In this document: positions 1 to 10,093 of the stretch, piece by piece
Layout of the letters: each line of letters begins with the position of its first letter
How positions within the stretch are numbered: position 1 is the stretch's first letter
Assembly: GCA_029938135.1 (NCBI GenBank)
Contig: JAPYOO010000012.1
Coordinates: forward strand, 1-42,624
Length of the DNA: 42,624 nt
Direction: 5' to 3'
Origin: Bermanella sp.
GTDB taxonomy: Bacteria > Pseudomonadota > Gammaproteobacteria > Pseudomonadales > Oceanobacteraceae
Program-made: the position numbers and the translations under genes
The notes under the pieces: model-generated
What the model saw: the letters and a program-made list of their open reading frames with translations, nothing else
What the model was told of the DNA's origin: nothing
Database searches by the model: none

Positions 1-125
1 GAAATAAAGGCAGCTGAGGCCTGACCTCGCAGCTTTCAGTTAGAAGAGGGGCACATAGTGGCCCTCTTCAAACGACTAAATACCCGCTGTACATTTTCTA
101 CTCTGTAAACAAGATTCTTTATTGC

Positions 126-331
126 TACGAATTAACGCACTTCGTCCTTTCATGCTAAAATCACCATATATTTATTTACTTGCAAGCATCCCCCGTCATG
201 TTACGAATTAATGAACTAATTAACTTGGCCCTTTAACGTTACGAATTAACGCACATCTTCTATTCATGCTAAAATCAGCTGTATATTTATTTACCTGCAA
301 GCATCCCCGTCATGTTACGAATTAATGAACT
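126..331. repeat. Imperfect tandem duplication, period 114 bp (copies 126-217 and 240-331), including the start codon and first 7 codons of the downstream CDS
   Basis: tacgaattaacgcac...catgctaaaatca...tatatttatttac.tgcaagcatcccc.gtcatgttacgaattaatgaact is present twice. Confidence 0.9.
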
Positions 332-1970
332 CAAGCTGCCTTTAAATCACACTGATGAAGACCTAACGGCTGCCATTGTTGAAAAATTAGCGATCGAATC
401 GGAGCAGTTAGTAAGCTTTAGTGTCTTTAAACGCAGCTACGATGCTCGCCAAAAAAACAGTATCTTGCTTATTTATCAACTGGATGTGGTGGTGGACCAG
501 GCGCTTGAGGCCAGTGTTTTGAGCAAACAACCCAAACAAGCGTTGGTGCGATTAAGCCCTGATACCGATTATTACCAGGTGGCGTCTGCCGCAACCGACT
601 TCCCAGGCGTGGATCAACAACGTCCACTGGTTATTGGATTTGGCCCTTGTGGCATTTTAGCGGCTTTGTTGTTGGCACAAATGGGGCTTAAACCCATAGT
701 GTTAGAACGTGGCCAAGATGTTCGTCAGCGCACCAAAGATACCTGGGGTTTGTGGCGCAACGGTAAACTAAATACCGAGTCTAACGTGCAATATGGTGAA
801 GGCGGTGCCGGCACCTTTTCTGATGGTAAGTTATACAGCCAAGTAAAAGACAAGCGTCATTTGGGCCGCAAGGTGCTTACTGAGTTTGTGATTGCGGGTG
901 CCCCCGAAGAAATTATGTATGTAAGCAAACCCCACATAGGTACCTTTAAATTGGTGACGATGGTGGAAAACATGCGTGCCGAAATTACTCGCTTGGGTGG
1001 TGAAATTCGGTTTGATCAAAAAGTTGAGACCATTCACCGTGAAGCAAGTGAGGATGCTAATAATAATGGGCAGGGGCAAGTAACCGGGGTGACGTTAAAA
1101 AATGGCGATACCTTACACAGCCGTCATATTGTTTTGGCCATTGGCCATAGTGCGCGCGACACTTTCCAAATGCTGCTAGATCAAGGGGTGTACATAGAGC
1201 CTAAACCTTTCTCTATTGGCTTTCGTATTGAACATCCTCAGTCCATTATTGATCAGGCTCGCTTCGGTAAAAATGCGGGCAATGAAATTTTGGGTGCGGC
1301 TGATTATAAACTGGTGCATCACTGTAAAAATGATCGCAGTGTTTATAGTTTTTGCATGTGTCCAGGCGGCACGGTAGTGGCGGCGACTTCCGAAGAAGGC
1401 TGCGTGGTGACCAATGGCATGTCGCAATACTCGCGTAACGAACGCAACGCTAACGCGGCCATTGTAGTGGGCATTGAACCTGAGCGAGATTACCCTCAGC
1501 ACATATTGGCAGGCATCGATTTACAGCGAGCACTTGAAAAAAAGGCCTACGAATTGGGTGGTAAAGATTACAGTGCGCCGGCACAACTTGTAGGGGATTT
1601 CTTAAAAGACAAAGCCTCTACTGAGCTGGCAAGTGTTGAGCCATCGTATAAGCCGGGTATTACTTTAGGAAACTTAAGCGCTGCACTGCCTGACTTTGCT
1701 ATTGAAGCCATTCGTGAGGCGATTCCTGCGTTTAATAAAAAGATTAAAGGCTTTGCCATGGATGACGCCATTTTAACGGGGGTAGAAACCCGTACGTCAT
1801 CACCTATTTGTATTAAGCGTGATAAAGATTTTCAGAACTTAAATACACGTGGTTTATATCCAGCCGGTGAAGGCGCGGGTTACGCAGGAGGTATTTTATC
1901 GGCGGGCATAGATGGTATTAAAGTGGCTGAGGCACTGGCGTTAGATTTATTAAACGTTAAAGCGGATTAA
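312..1970 (+). CDS. NAD(P)/FAD-dependent oxidoreductase (COG2509-like uncharacterized FAD dehydrogenase)
   Basis: 552-aa ORF; dinucleotide-binding motif PLVIGFGPCGILAALLLAQMGLKPIVLERG; C-terminal GLYPAGEGAGYAGGILSAGIDGIKVAEAL. Confidence 0.85.
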   Translation: MLRINELKLPLNHTDEDLTAAIVEKLAIESEQLVSFSVFKRSYDARQKNSILLIYQLDVVVDQALEASVLSKQPKQALVRLSPDTDYYQVASAATDFPGVDQQRPLVIGFGPCGILAALLLAQMGLKPIVLERGQDVRQRTKDTWGLWRNGKLNTESNVQYGEGGAGTFSDGKLYSQVKDKRHLGRKVLTEFVIAGAPEEIMYVSKPHIGTFKLVTMVENMRAEITRLGGEIRFDQKVETIHREASEDANNNGQGQVTGVTLKNGDTLHSRHIVLAIGHSARDTFQMLLDQGVYIEPKPFSIGFRIEHPQSIIDQARFGKNAGNEILGAADYKLVHHCKNDRSVYSFCMCPGGTVVAATSEEGCVVTNGMSQYSRNERNANAAIVVGIEPERDYPQHILAGIDLQRALEKKAYELGGKDYSAPAQLVGDFLKDKASTELASVEPSYKPGITLGNLSAALPDFAIEAIREAIPAFNKKIKGFAMDDAILTGVETRTSSPICIKRDKDFQNLNTRGLYPAGEGAGYAGGILSAGIDGIKVAEALALDLLNVKAD

Positions 1971-2020
1971 ATTATCGAAAGAGCTTAGCCAATAGCGAGT
2001 GCCGTTGGCTAAGCGTAACA

Positions 2021-2908
2021 TTACTTATAAAAGCTAGAGCGTCCTTCAGGCTGCAGGCGAAAACGCTTATAACCCCATTGATATTGCTCGGGGCAATCTA
2101 GAATACAATCTTCAATACTTTGGTTAAGCGCAGTTGCCGACACCACCGCATCTTCATTACGAATCTCTTCATTGGCCGGTTTTAATACCACCGCATAATT
2201 ACCATCGTCTAAACGCTTGGCATAGCAACACAGTAAGTAGGCAGGTGTCTTTCTTGCTAAGTCCCCGATAAGTTTACCGGTTAATGCAGGCTGTCCAAAG
2301 AAAGGAGCATATACGCCGCTTTTTACACTGGGCTCTTGATCGGGCAATACTGCAATCACGCCTTTTTTCTTCAGTAATTTAAATAATGACAATACCCCAC
2401 GTTTGTCGGCAGGTACCAATCCCACATCGACCCGTTTGCGGGTGTTAAAAATAAACTTGTTAAGGGCAGGGATCTTTGTGGGTTTATACATTACGGTCAT
2501 GAACAGGTGCTGGCGGAAAAAGTGATTTAACAATTCCCAGTTTCCCAAATGCGGGGCAATAAGAATAATGCCGTTGTCATCATTAAGCGCTTGTTGTAAA
2601 TGCTCCATGCCCTCAACCTGAGTGATGAGCTTATTTACTTTAGGAATGGGCCACATCCACGACATGCCCATTTCAGCATAGGTTTTACCCAACGCAATGA
2701 GGCTTTTTTTAGCTTTTTGTGCGCGCTGTTCAGGGCTTTCTTCAGGGAAGCATAACTTTAAGTTAATCATGGCCACTTTGGCTGTTGAACTGCGGCTGTG
2801 CCATAACCCTAAACCAATTAACCAGCCCAGCCCATGGGCGGCGGGTAGCGGTAAAAATGATACTAAACGAATCAGACCAATTATTAGATATATTGCTGCA
2901 CTTTTCAC
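2021..2908 (-). CDS. Lysophospholipid acyltransferase family protein (LpxL/HtrB-like lipid A acyltransferase)
   Basis: 295 aa; APHLGNWELLNHFF (HX4D/E-type acyltransferase motif), LPDQEP. Confidence 0.85.
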   Translation of the reverse strand: MKSAAIYLIIGLIRLVSFLPLPAAHGLGWLIGLGLWHSRSSTAKVAMINLKLCFPEESPEQRAQKAKKSLIALGKTYAEMGMSWMWPIPKVNKLITQVEGMEHLQQALNDDNGIILIAPHLGNWELLNHFFRQHLFMTVMYKPTKIPALNKFIFNTRKRVDVGLVPADKRGVLSLFKLLKKKGVIAVLPDQEPSVKSGVYAPFFGQPALTGKLIGDLARKTPAYLLCCYAKRLDDGNYAVVLKPANEEIRNEDAVVSATALNQSIEDCILDCPEQYQWGYKRFRLQPEGRSSFYK

Positions 2909-3051
2909 AAATCATCTCCTATGTGTCGGCGTAGAATACGCATTTTAACGGCTTATTAATATAGTTTGTGTGGATTTACAGTGACTTACACACAGAGCAA
3001 TTACCCGCTTGGCTTGCTATTATGGCGTTAACTACTTATGACGCTAAATTT

Positions 3052-3561
3052 AAGATGACAAAATCAAGTGTAAGCCTGGGCATTACCAACCCTAAAAGCC
3101 CGACCAACATGGGTATCGTGATGCGCGCGGCAGGCTGTTTTCAAGTGGATTCTATTTTTTATACCGGTGAACGTTATGCTAAAGCGGCCCGTTTCCATAC
3201 CGATACCCACAAAACCAGTCAAAAAATCCCTTTAACAGGGGTGGATACTTTAGTGGGCTGTGTGCCCAAGCATGTGAAAGTGATATGTGTGGAATTGGTA
3301 GAGGGCGCGATTTCGTTACCTGATTTTGAACACCCTCAAGATGCTATTTATATCTTTGGCCCAGAAGACGGCTCGATTAAACAAGATGTATTGGATCAAG
3401 CGGATGCCGTGGTCTATATTCCGACGGTGGGTTGCTTAAATCTAGCCGCTACTGTGAATGTATTGTTGTATGACCGTTTGGCAAAATCTGAAAACCGTAT
3501 TGGTGGCGACGCGTTAATTCGCAGCAGTCGCGACATAAAAAATAATACCAAAATGGCCTAA
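3052..3561 (+). CDS. TrmH/SpoU-family RNA methyltransferase; start chosen near MTKSSVSLGITNPKSPTNMG (ORF extends upstream to 2968)
   Basis: NPKSPTNMGIVMRAAGCF, IYIFGPEDGSI, VGCLNLAATVNVLLYDR: SPOUT motifs 1-3. Confidence 0.8.
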   Translation, partial: KMTKSSVSLGITNPKSPTNMGIVMRAAGCFQVDSIFYTGERYAKAARFHTDTHKTSQKIPLTGVDTLVGCVPKHVKVICVELVEGAISLPDFEHPQDAIYIFGPEDGSIKQDVLDQADAVVYIPTVGCLNLAATVNVLLYDRLAKSENRIGGDALIRSSRDIKNNTKMA

Positions 3562-3625
3562 AAGAGATCTAAGTATCGATTCATCGCAGCGTTTAAAACG
3601 GTTACTAAAACAAGATCCCGCACGG

Positions 3626-4120
3626 ATGAGGCTATTAAAATTAGTGGCCGCATTAAAGCTGCCCGATGTTTGGGTGGCGGCTGGATTTGTACGTAATATG
3701 GTATGGGATGATCTTCATGATAAGCCCGGTCAACCGCTAAATGATGTGGACGTTTTATTCTTTGACCCCGCGGATATTGAAAACAGGAGCGCGCAAGCCG
3801 CAATGCTTACGTTAGGTGAGTGGGCACCCGAGGTAAATTGGCAGGTAAAAAATCAAGCCTTCATGCATATAAGAAACCAAGATACGCCTTATCAAAGCAG
3901 CTCAGACGCCATGACGTATTGGCCAGAAAAAGAGACAGCAGTGGCGGTGTGTGTGGGTGAAGAAGGACAAATAATAGTGAGTGCGCCCTTTGGTTTAAAC
4001 AGTCTTTTTAGGGGGCATGTTAGCCACAACCCTAAACGGGATAAAAGTGTGTATTTGCAGCGAATAGGCGATAAAAAGTGGTTGTCTATCTGGCCCAAAT
4101 TAAGGTTGATGCATACCTAA
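3626..4120 (+). CDS. Nucleotidyltransferase family protein (COG3575-like)
   Basis: VWVAAGFVRNMVWDDLHD...LNDVDVLFFD; in-frame homologous-looking sequence continues upstream of the first ATG. Confidence 0.75.
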   Translation: MRLLKLVAALKLPDVWVAAGFVRNMVWDDLHDKPGQPLNDVDVLFFDPADIENRSAQAAMLTLGEWAPEVNWQVKNQAFMHIRNQDTPYQSSSDAMTYWPEKETAVAVCVGEEGQIIVSAPFGLNSLFRGHVSHNPKRDKSVYLQRIGDKKWLSIWPKLRLMHT

Positions 4121-4255
4121 CACCGGCTTCAGAGCGATTGATCAAGCGTAAATACTTAGCGCATACTCAAAGAGGTTAGTCTTAAGATTTTGGCGTGTTA
4201 TGGCTGCATGTCCTACACTAATTTAAGTCTTTATCGTTTAAATTAGGAGTGGATT

Positions 4256-4462
4256 ATGAGTGATCACGTGTACAAAAAAGTCGAAATCACCGGCAGTTCT
4301 GCCATTGATATGGAGGATGCGGTGAAAAATGCGGTGGCTAAGTGCAGCCAATCCATCAATAATTTAGATTGGTTTGAGGTCACAGAGACCCGTGGTCATA
4401 TTAAGGATGGCAAAGTGGCGCATTGGCAGGTGACGGTTAAAATTGGTTTCAGATTAGATTAA
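4256..4462 (+). CDS. Dodecin family flavoprotein
   Basis: 68 aa; [11 protein letters not shown]...[32 protein letters not shown] matches the dodecin family. Confidence 0.9.
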   Translation: MSDHVYKKVEITGSSAIDMEDAVKNAVAKCSQSINNLDWFEVTETRGHIKDGKVAHWQVTVKIGFRLD

Positions 4463-4505
4463 TCTAGGCCATTTTGGGGTTGCAAGGGAAACACTCATGC
4501 AGTCA

Positions 4506-7500
4506 TTACTTCCCTTCAATCCACTGCTGAAGTTTTTCTTCTAAATGCATGATGTTTAGCGGCTTTGTTAGGTAGTCGTCCATGCCCGAGTCTAAGCACT
4601 TCTCACGATCGCCTTTCATGGCGTTGGCGGTCATGGCAATGATAGCTACGTTTTTATACTGCTTACCGGCAAGTCCCTTACGTATATTGCGGGTGGTTTC
4701 ATAACCGTCCATAACCGGCATTTGGCAATCCATTAAAATAGCCGAATAAGCGGGGTTTTGATTCAGCATATTAATGGCTATCTTGCCATTTTCTGCGGTA
4801 TCTATACTGTAACCAAATTCTTCCATAATGCATTTAGCCACTTCTTGGTTAATAAGATTGTCTTCTACCAATAAAAGTTTTTTAGTGTCGGATTTTAAAG
4901 ACTGTAAATTCGCTTCGGTGACTAGACCGTGGGTTTCTTCAAATGCCTTTCCGTGATCAATTATAATGGCCAAAGCCCGGTGTAAATCCATATTAATAAC
5001 CGGTTTATTAAGAACCCCAGATAAACCCAATATTTTCATTTCACTTGTAGGCATATCAAGCACCAAAGACGTCATGAGTAAAAAATAAGTTTGTTTAAAT
5101 TGTCTTTTTTCTTGCAGTCGCTTTAATAAATATAGGCCGTCTTCGCCTGGCATTTGCATGTCTAGAATAACGACTCGGTACTTATTGTCATCACTTATTA
5201 TTTTGTCCCATGCTGATTTCGGACCAGAGGAAAACTCTACATTGGCACCCCAGGATGTTAAAAGTCCACCAATAACTTCGCAGTTAGTTTGATTGTCGTC
5301 CACCACTAATATAGCGGTGTCATTTAAAGATATATGAGGCAATTCTGTCTGTTGCTGTATATCAGACTTTGGTAAGTCTAGTGCGAACCAAAATTGACTG
5401 CCTTGATCTGTGTTACTTTCAACGCCAATGTCTCCGCCCATTAGATCACACAGTTGCTTGCTAATAGAAAGCCCTAGCCCGGTGCCTCCGTATTCTCGGG
5501 TTGTACTGCCATCAACTTGAGTGAATTTATTAAATAGGTTTTGTATTTTTTCTTGAGGAATACCTATGCCAGAATCTTTTATTTCAAAGTGAATGCGGTC
5601 ATTGTCGGTGGGCTTTACTGTTAAATGTATTTCACCCTTACTGGTAAATTTTAAGGCATTACCACATAAGTTGGTGATAATTTGCCTAAGTCGAGTAGGA
5701 TCGCCGCTGACAATGTTAGGCAGGTTTTTGTCCAGCTCTACAATGTACTCCAAATTTTTTTCATGCACGCGATAAGCAAACGCTTCGGAGAATTCGCTGA
5801 TTAATTTAATTAAATCAAATTCTATGGTTTCCAATTCAAGTTTACCGGCTTCAATTTTAGAAAAATCTAAAATATCATTAATTAAAATGAGTAGTGACTC
5901 GGCGCTGTTATGAGCTAATTGAGCATAGCGCTCTTGTTGAGGATCTTGATCGGTGCGAATCAATAAATTAAGCATGCCCAATACGCCATTCATGGGCGTG
6001 CGAATTTCGTGAGACATGTTGGCTAAAAACTCACTTTTGGCGATGTTGGCTTGATCGGCTTCAATGGCAAGTACCTCTGCTTTAGCCACAGCATCATGAA
6101 GATTGTGCTCGGATATTTTTTTGTGAGTGATGTCAGTTTGAACTTCGATAAGTTCTTTTACATTACCGTCACCATCTTTAATAGCTTGAATATCAATTGA
6201 AACCCAATACTCTTGTCCGTTCTTGTGGTAAACAAGTAACTCTTCGTGCACATCCTCACCTTTGGCGATTTTTTCTGCTAGATATTCGATGGTATCTATA
6301 TCTGAGTTTTTTCCATTTAAAAAATCGGCTAATTTTTTTGTTTTAATCTCTTTAAGATTATAACCGCTGATACGCGTAAAGGCATCATTAACCCATTTTA
6401 TGTGCCCCTGTGGGTCACAAATAATAACGGCATTGTTGGTGCTGCTGGCCACTAAAGCTAATTGTCTAAGTTGGTCCTCATTGTTTTTTTGCTCAGTTTG
6501 ATCCCAATTAACTCCTATTACTCTCTCCACTTCACCCGCCTCGTTGAGGCTCATGCTGGCATGGGCATTTATGTGACGAATGCCTTTTGTTGTGTGGTTG
6601 ATTCTAAAGTCACCAACATAGTTACACTTATTTTCAATTGCTTGATTCAATGAATTTGAGGCAGCCTCAATGTCATCAATATGTACTTTGTCGGACCAAT
6701 CTTGAAGTGAGTGGGTGAAGGTTTCTTTTGCGCTGCCAAAAATACTAAACATTTCATCGTTCCAGTTTAGTTTTTGTTCACTAAGATCAAAGGTCCAAAC
6801 GCCCATATTTACAGATTCAGTGGCGATACTTAAAATTTCATTACTGGCACTCACTTGGTCTCGATATTTGGCCAGTTTCTTTTCGGCTTCTTTTCTTTCG
6901 CAGATGTCGCGTACAAATGCCATGTAACCTATTAAATTATTGTTTTTATCATGAATGGGCCCTCCAACGGTTTCAGATGGAAATAAAGAGTTATCTTTTC
7001 TACGGTAACAAGTTTCAAATATTTTAGCGTTAGAGGTGGTGCTGTCGCTATAGGTGTTCTTGCCAGCATCTTTATAGGCTTCTTCATTCTCATATAAGAA
7101 ATTGGTATTTTTTCCAATGACGTCTTTACTTGCGTAGCCAAACGTTTTACAGAAAGCAGGGTTTACAATTTTAATAATACGTTCGGGCGTGGTGATGATC
7201 ATTGCCTCTGGTGCATCATTAATAATGCCTTCCAATAACCCCTTCTGTTCGATGGACTCTTGCTGAGCCTGATACAACGCGGTCACATCTAAAAGGCAGG
7301 CAATGGTGTAACGGGCCTGATCAACTTCAAATCCAGATAGTGAAAGTTTAACTTTTATGGGCGTACCTTCTCGATTGATGATGTCGATTACCGATTCATG
7401 TTGCGCCAAACTTATCTCAGAGCTGTCAGTATGCACCTTCGTATAGGCTTCAAAAGCGTTATGAAAACTTAATCCGAAAATATTTTTTACTGTTTTCCCT

Positions 7501-8762
7501 AATAAGTCAGCCTCCTTGTACTGGGTAATGGATTGAATTTCATTGTTGGCTAATACTATGCCCGCGTTATCATCTATTTCAATTAGCCCAACGGGTGCGT
7601 TGGTTAATATGGATAGTGTTCTTTTTTTGATTGCTTGATTGGAGAGTTCAAAACCCTGGCGCTCAATTAAACGTAATTTTAGTTGATGTAAGGCTTGGGC
7701 TATCTCACCCAGTTCATCATTATGTTCGCGGTAACTTATGTCTGTGCTTAAATGCCCGGACGATATTTGTAGTAACTGAATTTTTAATTGGTTAATGGTT
7801 AGCAGTAATGTGCCGACCATGCGCCAAGCTAACCAAATAGCTAAGGCCAAAGCTAACGCCATGACTAACGAGACAGTTAGTTGCAGATCTTGATTACGTT
7901 GATTAATGTGCTCAATTATTTTTTCGTCATAAAGGATTACGGCCTGCGAAATATCATCCAACAACTCCAGTAATGTCACTAAGTTAATAGAAATATGCTG
8001 TTCTATTTCATCTTTAAGAGCAAGCTTAGCCTGGTGTATTTGAATTTTAAGTAAGGCCTGCTGTTGTAAAGCGGTAATGGATTTCACAGGAGCCCCATTA
8101 ATTGCAGACAGTTGTTTTATGGTTGACGTTAAATGTTGAAATAACACAGGGTTAACTTGGCTTGAGCCCTCTAGGTAGGTCGCCAGTTTGATATTAAATT
8201 CAGAAAGCTGATGGCTCGCAGTGAACACAGCAGCTGCCAAACTAGGTTGTAGCTTAACTTGCGCTAACATTTGTTGATGTAGAGAGGCGCGAATTCTTTC
8301 AAGCTCTTGCGCGCTAAGTGTTTGTATATCGATTGATGGTGAAAATTGCTTGATGAGGGCATTAAACTTTAGATTGGTTGCAGACGATAGCTGCTCAATA
8401 TGCGATATGGTCGCTATGAAAATAGCGGCATGATTGGGAGTGTCGGCGTCATTGTGGCTTAAATTGCTTTTTTGAAAGTTAACGATGCCTTCCACCTGAT
8501 TAAGGAAATGTGAAAAGCGTAAACTTAAGCTGTTAATAGGCGTGTTAAGGCTTTGCTGCAATAAATGCTGGGCGTTTAATATATGCCCGCCAATGCCTTG
8601 GTTGGCCAGTACCAAAGATTCAATTAACTGAGTGTTTTTTTCAACAGATTGAGTAACCGATTGCCCTAAACGCAGGTAAACCAAGGCCGACAGAATGGCG
8701 CTGATCACCAAAATGGAAAAGGCAAAATAGATTTTTTGCTTGATAGAAAGTGTTAATGCCAT
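4506..8762 (-). CDS. Hybrid sensor histidine kinase: N-terminal TM sensor + HAMP, multiple PAS, HisKA/HATPase, two REC domains
   Basis: 1418 aa; FLANMSHEIRTPMNGVLGML (H-box), GTGLGLSISKQL (G-box), two receivers (ILVVDDNQTN...LDMQMPGEDG; LLLVEDNLINQEV...LMDCQMPVMDGYE). Confidence 0.92.
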   Translation of the reverse strand: MALTLSIKQKIYFAFSILVISAILSALVYLRLGQSVTQSVEKNTQLIESLVLANQGIGGHILNAQHLLQQSLNTPINSLSLRFSHFLNQVEGIVNFQKSNLSHNDADTPNHAAIFIATISHIEQLSSATNLKFNALIKQFSPSIDIQTLSAQELERIRASLHQQMLAQVKLQPSLAAAVFTASHQLSEFNIKLATYLEGSSQVNPVLFQHLTSTIKQLSAINGAPVKSITALQQQALLKIQIHQAKLALKDEIEQHISINLVTLLELLDDISQAVILYDEKIIEHINQRNQDLQLTVSLVMALALALAIWLAWRMVGTLLLTINQLKIQLLQISSGHLSTDISYREHNDELGEIAQALHQLKLRLIERQGFELSNQAIKKRTLSILTNAPVGLIEIDDNAGIVLANNEIQSITQYKEADLLGKTVKNIFGLSFHNAFEAYTKVHTDSSEISLAQHESVIDIINREGTPIKVKLSLSGFEVDQARYTIACLLDVTALYQAQQESIEQKGLLEGIINDAPEAMIITTPERIIKIVNPAFCKTFGYASKDVIGKNTNFLYENEEAYKDAGKNTYSDSTTSNAKIFETCYRRKDNSLFPSETVGGPIHDKNNNLIGYMAFVRDICERKEAEKKLAKYRDQVSASNEILSIATESVNMGVWTFDLSEQKLNWNDEMFSIFGSAKETFTHSLQDWSDKVHIDDIEAASNSLNQAIENKCNYVGDFRINHTTKGIRHINAHASMSLNEAGEVERVIGVNWDQTEQKNNEDQLRQLALVASSTNNAVIICDPQGHIKWVNDAFTRISGYNLKEIKTKKLADFLNGKNSDIDTIEYLAEKIAKGEDVHEELLVYHKNGQEYWVSIDIQAIKDGDGNVKELIEVQTDITHKKISEHNLHDAVAKAEVLAIEADQANIAKSEFLANMSHEIRTPMNGVLGMLNLLIRTDQDPQQERYAQLAHNSAESLLILINDILDFSKIEAGKLELETIEFDLIKLISEFSEAFAYRVHEKNLEYIVELDKNLPNIVSGDPTRLRQIITNLCGNALKFTSKGEIHLTVKPTDNDRIHFEIKDSGIGIPQEKIQNLFNKFTQVDGSTTREYGGTGLGLSISKQLCDLMGGDIGVESNTDQGSQFWFALDLPKSDIQQQTELPHISLNDTAILVVDDNQTNCEVIGGLLTSWGANVEFSSGPKSAWDKIISDDNKYRVVILDMQMPGEDGLYLLKRLQEKRQFKQTYFLLMTSLVLDMPTSEMKILGLSGVLNKPVINMDLHRALAIIIDHGKAFEETHGLVTEANLQSLKSDTKKLLLVEDNLINQEVAKCIMEEFGYSIDTAENGKIAINMLNQNPAYSAILMDCQMPVMDGYETTRNIRKGLAGKQYKNVAIIAMTANAMKGDREKCLDSGMDDYLTKPLNIMHLEEKLQQWIEGK

Positions 8763-8770
8763 TAAAAATT

Positions 8771-8833
8771 CCGAGCCTAAACCAGTAGGTGCCTGCGGAA
8801 GGCACCCTTAATTAGTGTAGACAATAGGCTCGG
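8771..8833 (-). promoter_or_regulatory. Nested inverted repeats in the 5' UTR of the sensor kinase gene (possible attenuator/terminator)
   Basis: CCGAGCCTA (8771-8779) / TAGGCTCGG (8825-8833) enclosing GGTGCC (8788-8793) / GGCACC (8801-8806); on the minus strand the outer stem is followed by AATTTTTAATG. Confidence 0.55.
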
Positions 8834-8847
8834 TTAAGGCGGGCTTT

Positions 8848-9942
8848 TTACGGTTTAACCACTCGTTGACCCAGGGTTGCGTCAAACTCCATAAATTGGC
8901 CGTCGCGTATGACGCCCAATTTAATGATGTCTCCTGGCATTAGGTCGGCAATTTGGCGCATGGTCGCGGTGCCTTTATCGGCTTCTAGGCCATTAAAGTG
9001 GGTGACAATATCGCCATTTTTAAGGCCTGCCAGCTGTGCTGGGCCATTTTGTGCCACTCCCACTACAACTTGGCCGGTGAGCTGTTCGGGGATGCCAAAT
9101 ACTTGTTTAAGTTGCTCGGTAAGCTCTTGGGTTTCTAATCCCAGCCAGCCACGTACTACCTGACCGTGTTGCAGTAAGTCACTTACCACGGTTAGGGCGT
9201 GTTCAAGAGGGATGGCAAAACCAATGCCTTGATTGATGCCGGATTTAGTATAAATAGCGGTATTAATGCCCACTAATTCTCCGTACGCATTAACCAGAGC
9301 GCCACCTGAGTTACCTGGATTTACCGCCGCATCGGTTTGAATAAAGTCTTCATAGGTACTGATGCCCAGCTCGTTACGGCCAGTGGCACTGACAATCCCC
9401 ATGCTGACGCTTTGGCCCACGCCAAAAGGGTTGCCTATGGCCAGGGTGATATCGCCCACTTGCATATGAGGGTTTTTGGCAAAGGTAATCACCGGTAAAT
9501 CATGCATTTGAATCTTTAACAGGGCGATATCGGTCTCGGGGTCTTTGCCAATGACTTGAGCGTTAACAGTGCGGCCATCTTGTAAGGCCACCAATATTTC
9601 ATCAGCGCCTTCTATAACATGATTATTGGTAACAATAAGCCCATCTGCCCCCAATATAACGCCCGATCCCAAACTGTTTTGAATACGATTTTTAGGAATG
9701 GGGGCGCGCTCAAAAAAGCGTTTAAAAAACGGCTGGTTCATGAGCGGATGGCTGCGTTGGCGAATGGTTTTACTGGTGTAAATATTCACCACCGCAGGAG
9801 CGGCTCGCTCCACGGCGCTTGCATAAGAATAGGGGCCCGTGTTTGACGGGTTAGAGATCTTTTGGGGGATAAAATGCAATATCAGGCTGGCCAAGACTAA
9901 GCCCATTAAAATAGACCAGGATAAAAAACCGGGTTTTTGCAT
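8848..9942 (-). CDS. Trypsin-like periplasmic serine protease with PDZ domain (DegS/AlgW type)
   Basis: 364 aa; N-terminal TM anchor, TNNHVIEG (His), DTDIALLKI (Asp), AAVNPGNSGGALVN (Ser), one PDZ domain. Confidence 0.9.
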   Translation of the reverse strand: MQKPGFLSWSILMGLVLASLILHFIPQKISNPSNTGPYSYASAVERAAPAVVNIYTSKTIRQRSHPLMNQPFFKRFFERAPIPKNRIQNSLGSGVILGADGLIVTNNHVIEGADEILVALQDGRTVNAQVIGKDPETDIALLKIQMHDLPVITFAKNPHMQVGDITLAIGNPFGVGQSVSMGIVSATGRNELGISTYEDFIQTDAAVNPGNSGGALVNAYGELVGINTAIYTKSGINQGIGFAIPLEHALTVVSDLLQHGQVVRGWLGLETQELTEQLKQVFGIPEQLTGQVVVGVAQNGPAQLAGLKNGDIVTHFNGLEADKGTATMRQIADLMPGDIIKLGVIRDGQFMEFDATLGQRVVKP

Positions 9943-10093
9943 ATTAATAATTGCCTTTTATGCTAAATCTTTGAGAATACCCCGTAGTTTACTGAAGTGG
10001 TGATGGGATATGAAGCTTAATGCTATCACTATGCGCCATAGCAAACATATTTCAGTCGTTTAAATTACACTGGTTTATTTAATGGTGGTGGAA

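Noticed and set aside
45-67. Terminator-like hairpin AGAGGGGCAC-ATA-GTGGCCCTCT
   Set aside because: Plausible hairpin, but there is no U-tract and the upstream gene is outside the window, so it was not called.
831-1502. Antisense ORFs in the track (e.g. 831..1079-, 1176..1502-, 29943..30386-, 30931..31230-, 26896..27252-)
   Set aside because: They lie inside strongly supported genes on the other strand and show no family motifs; typical shadow ORFs.
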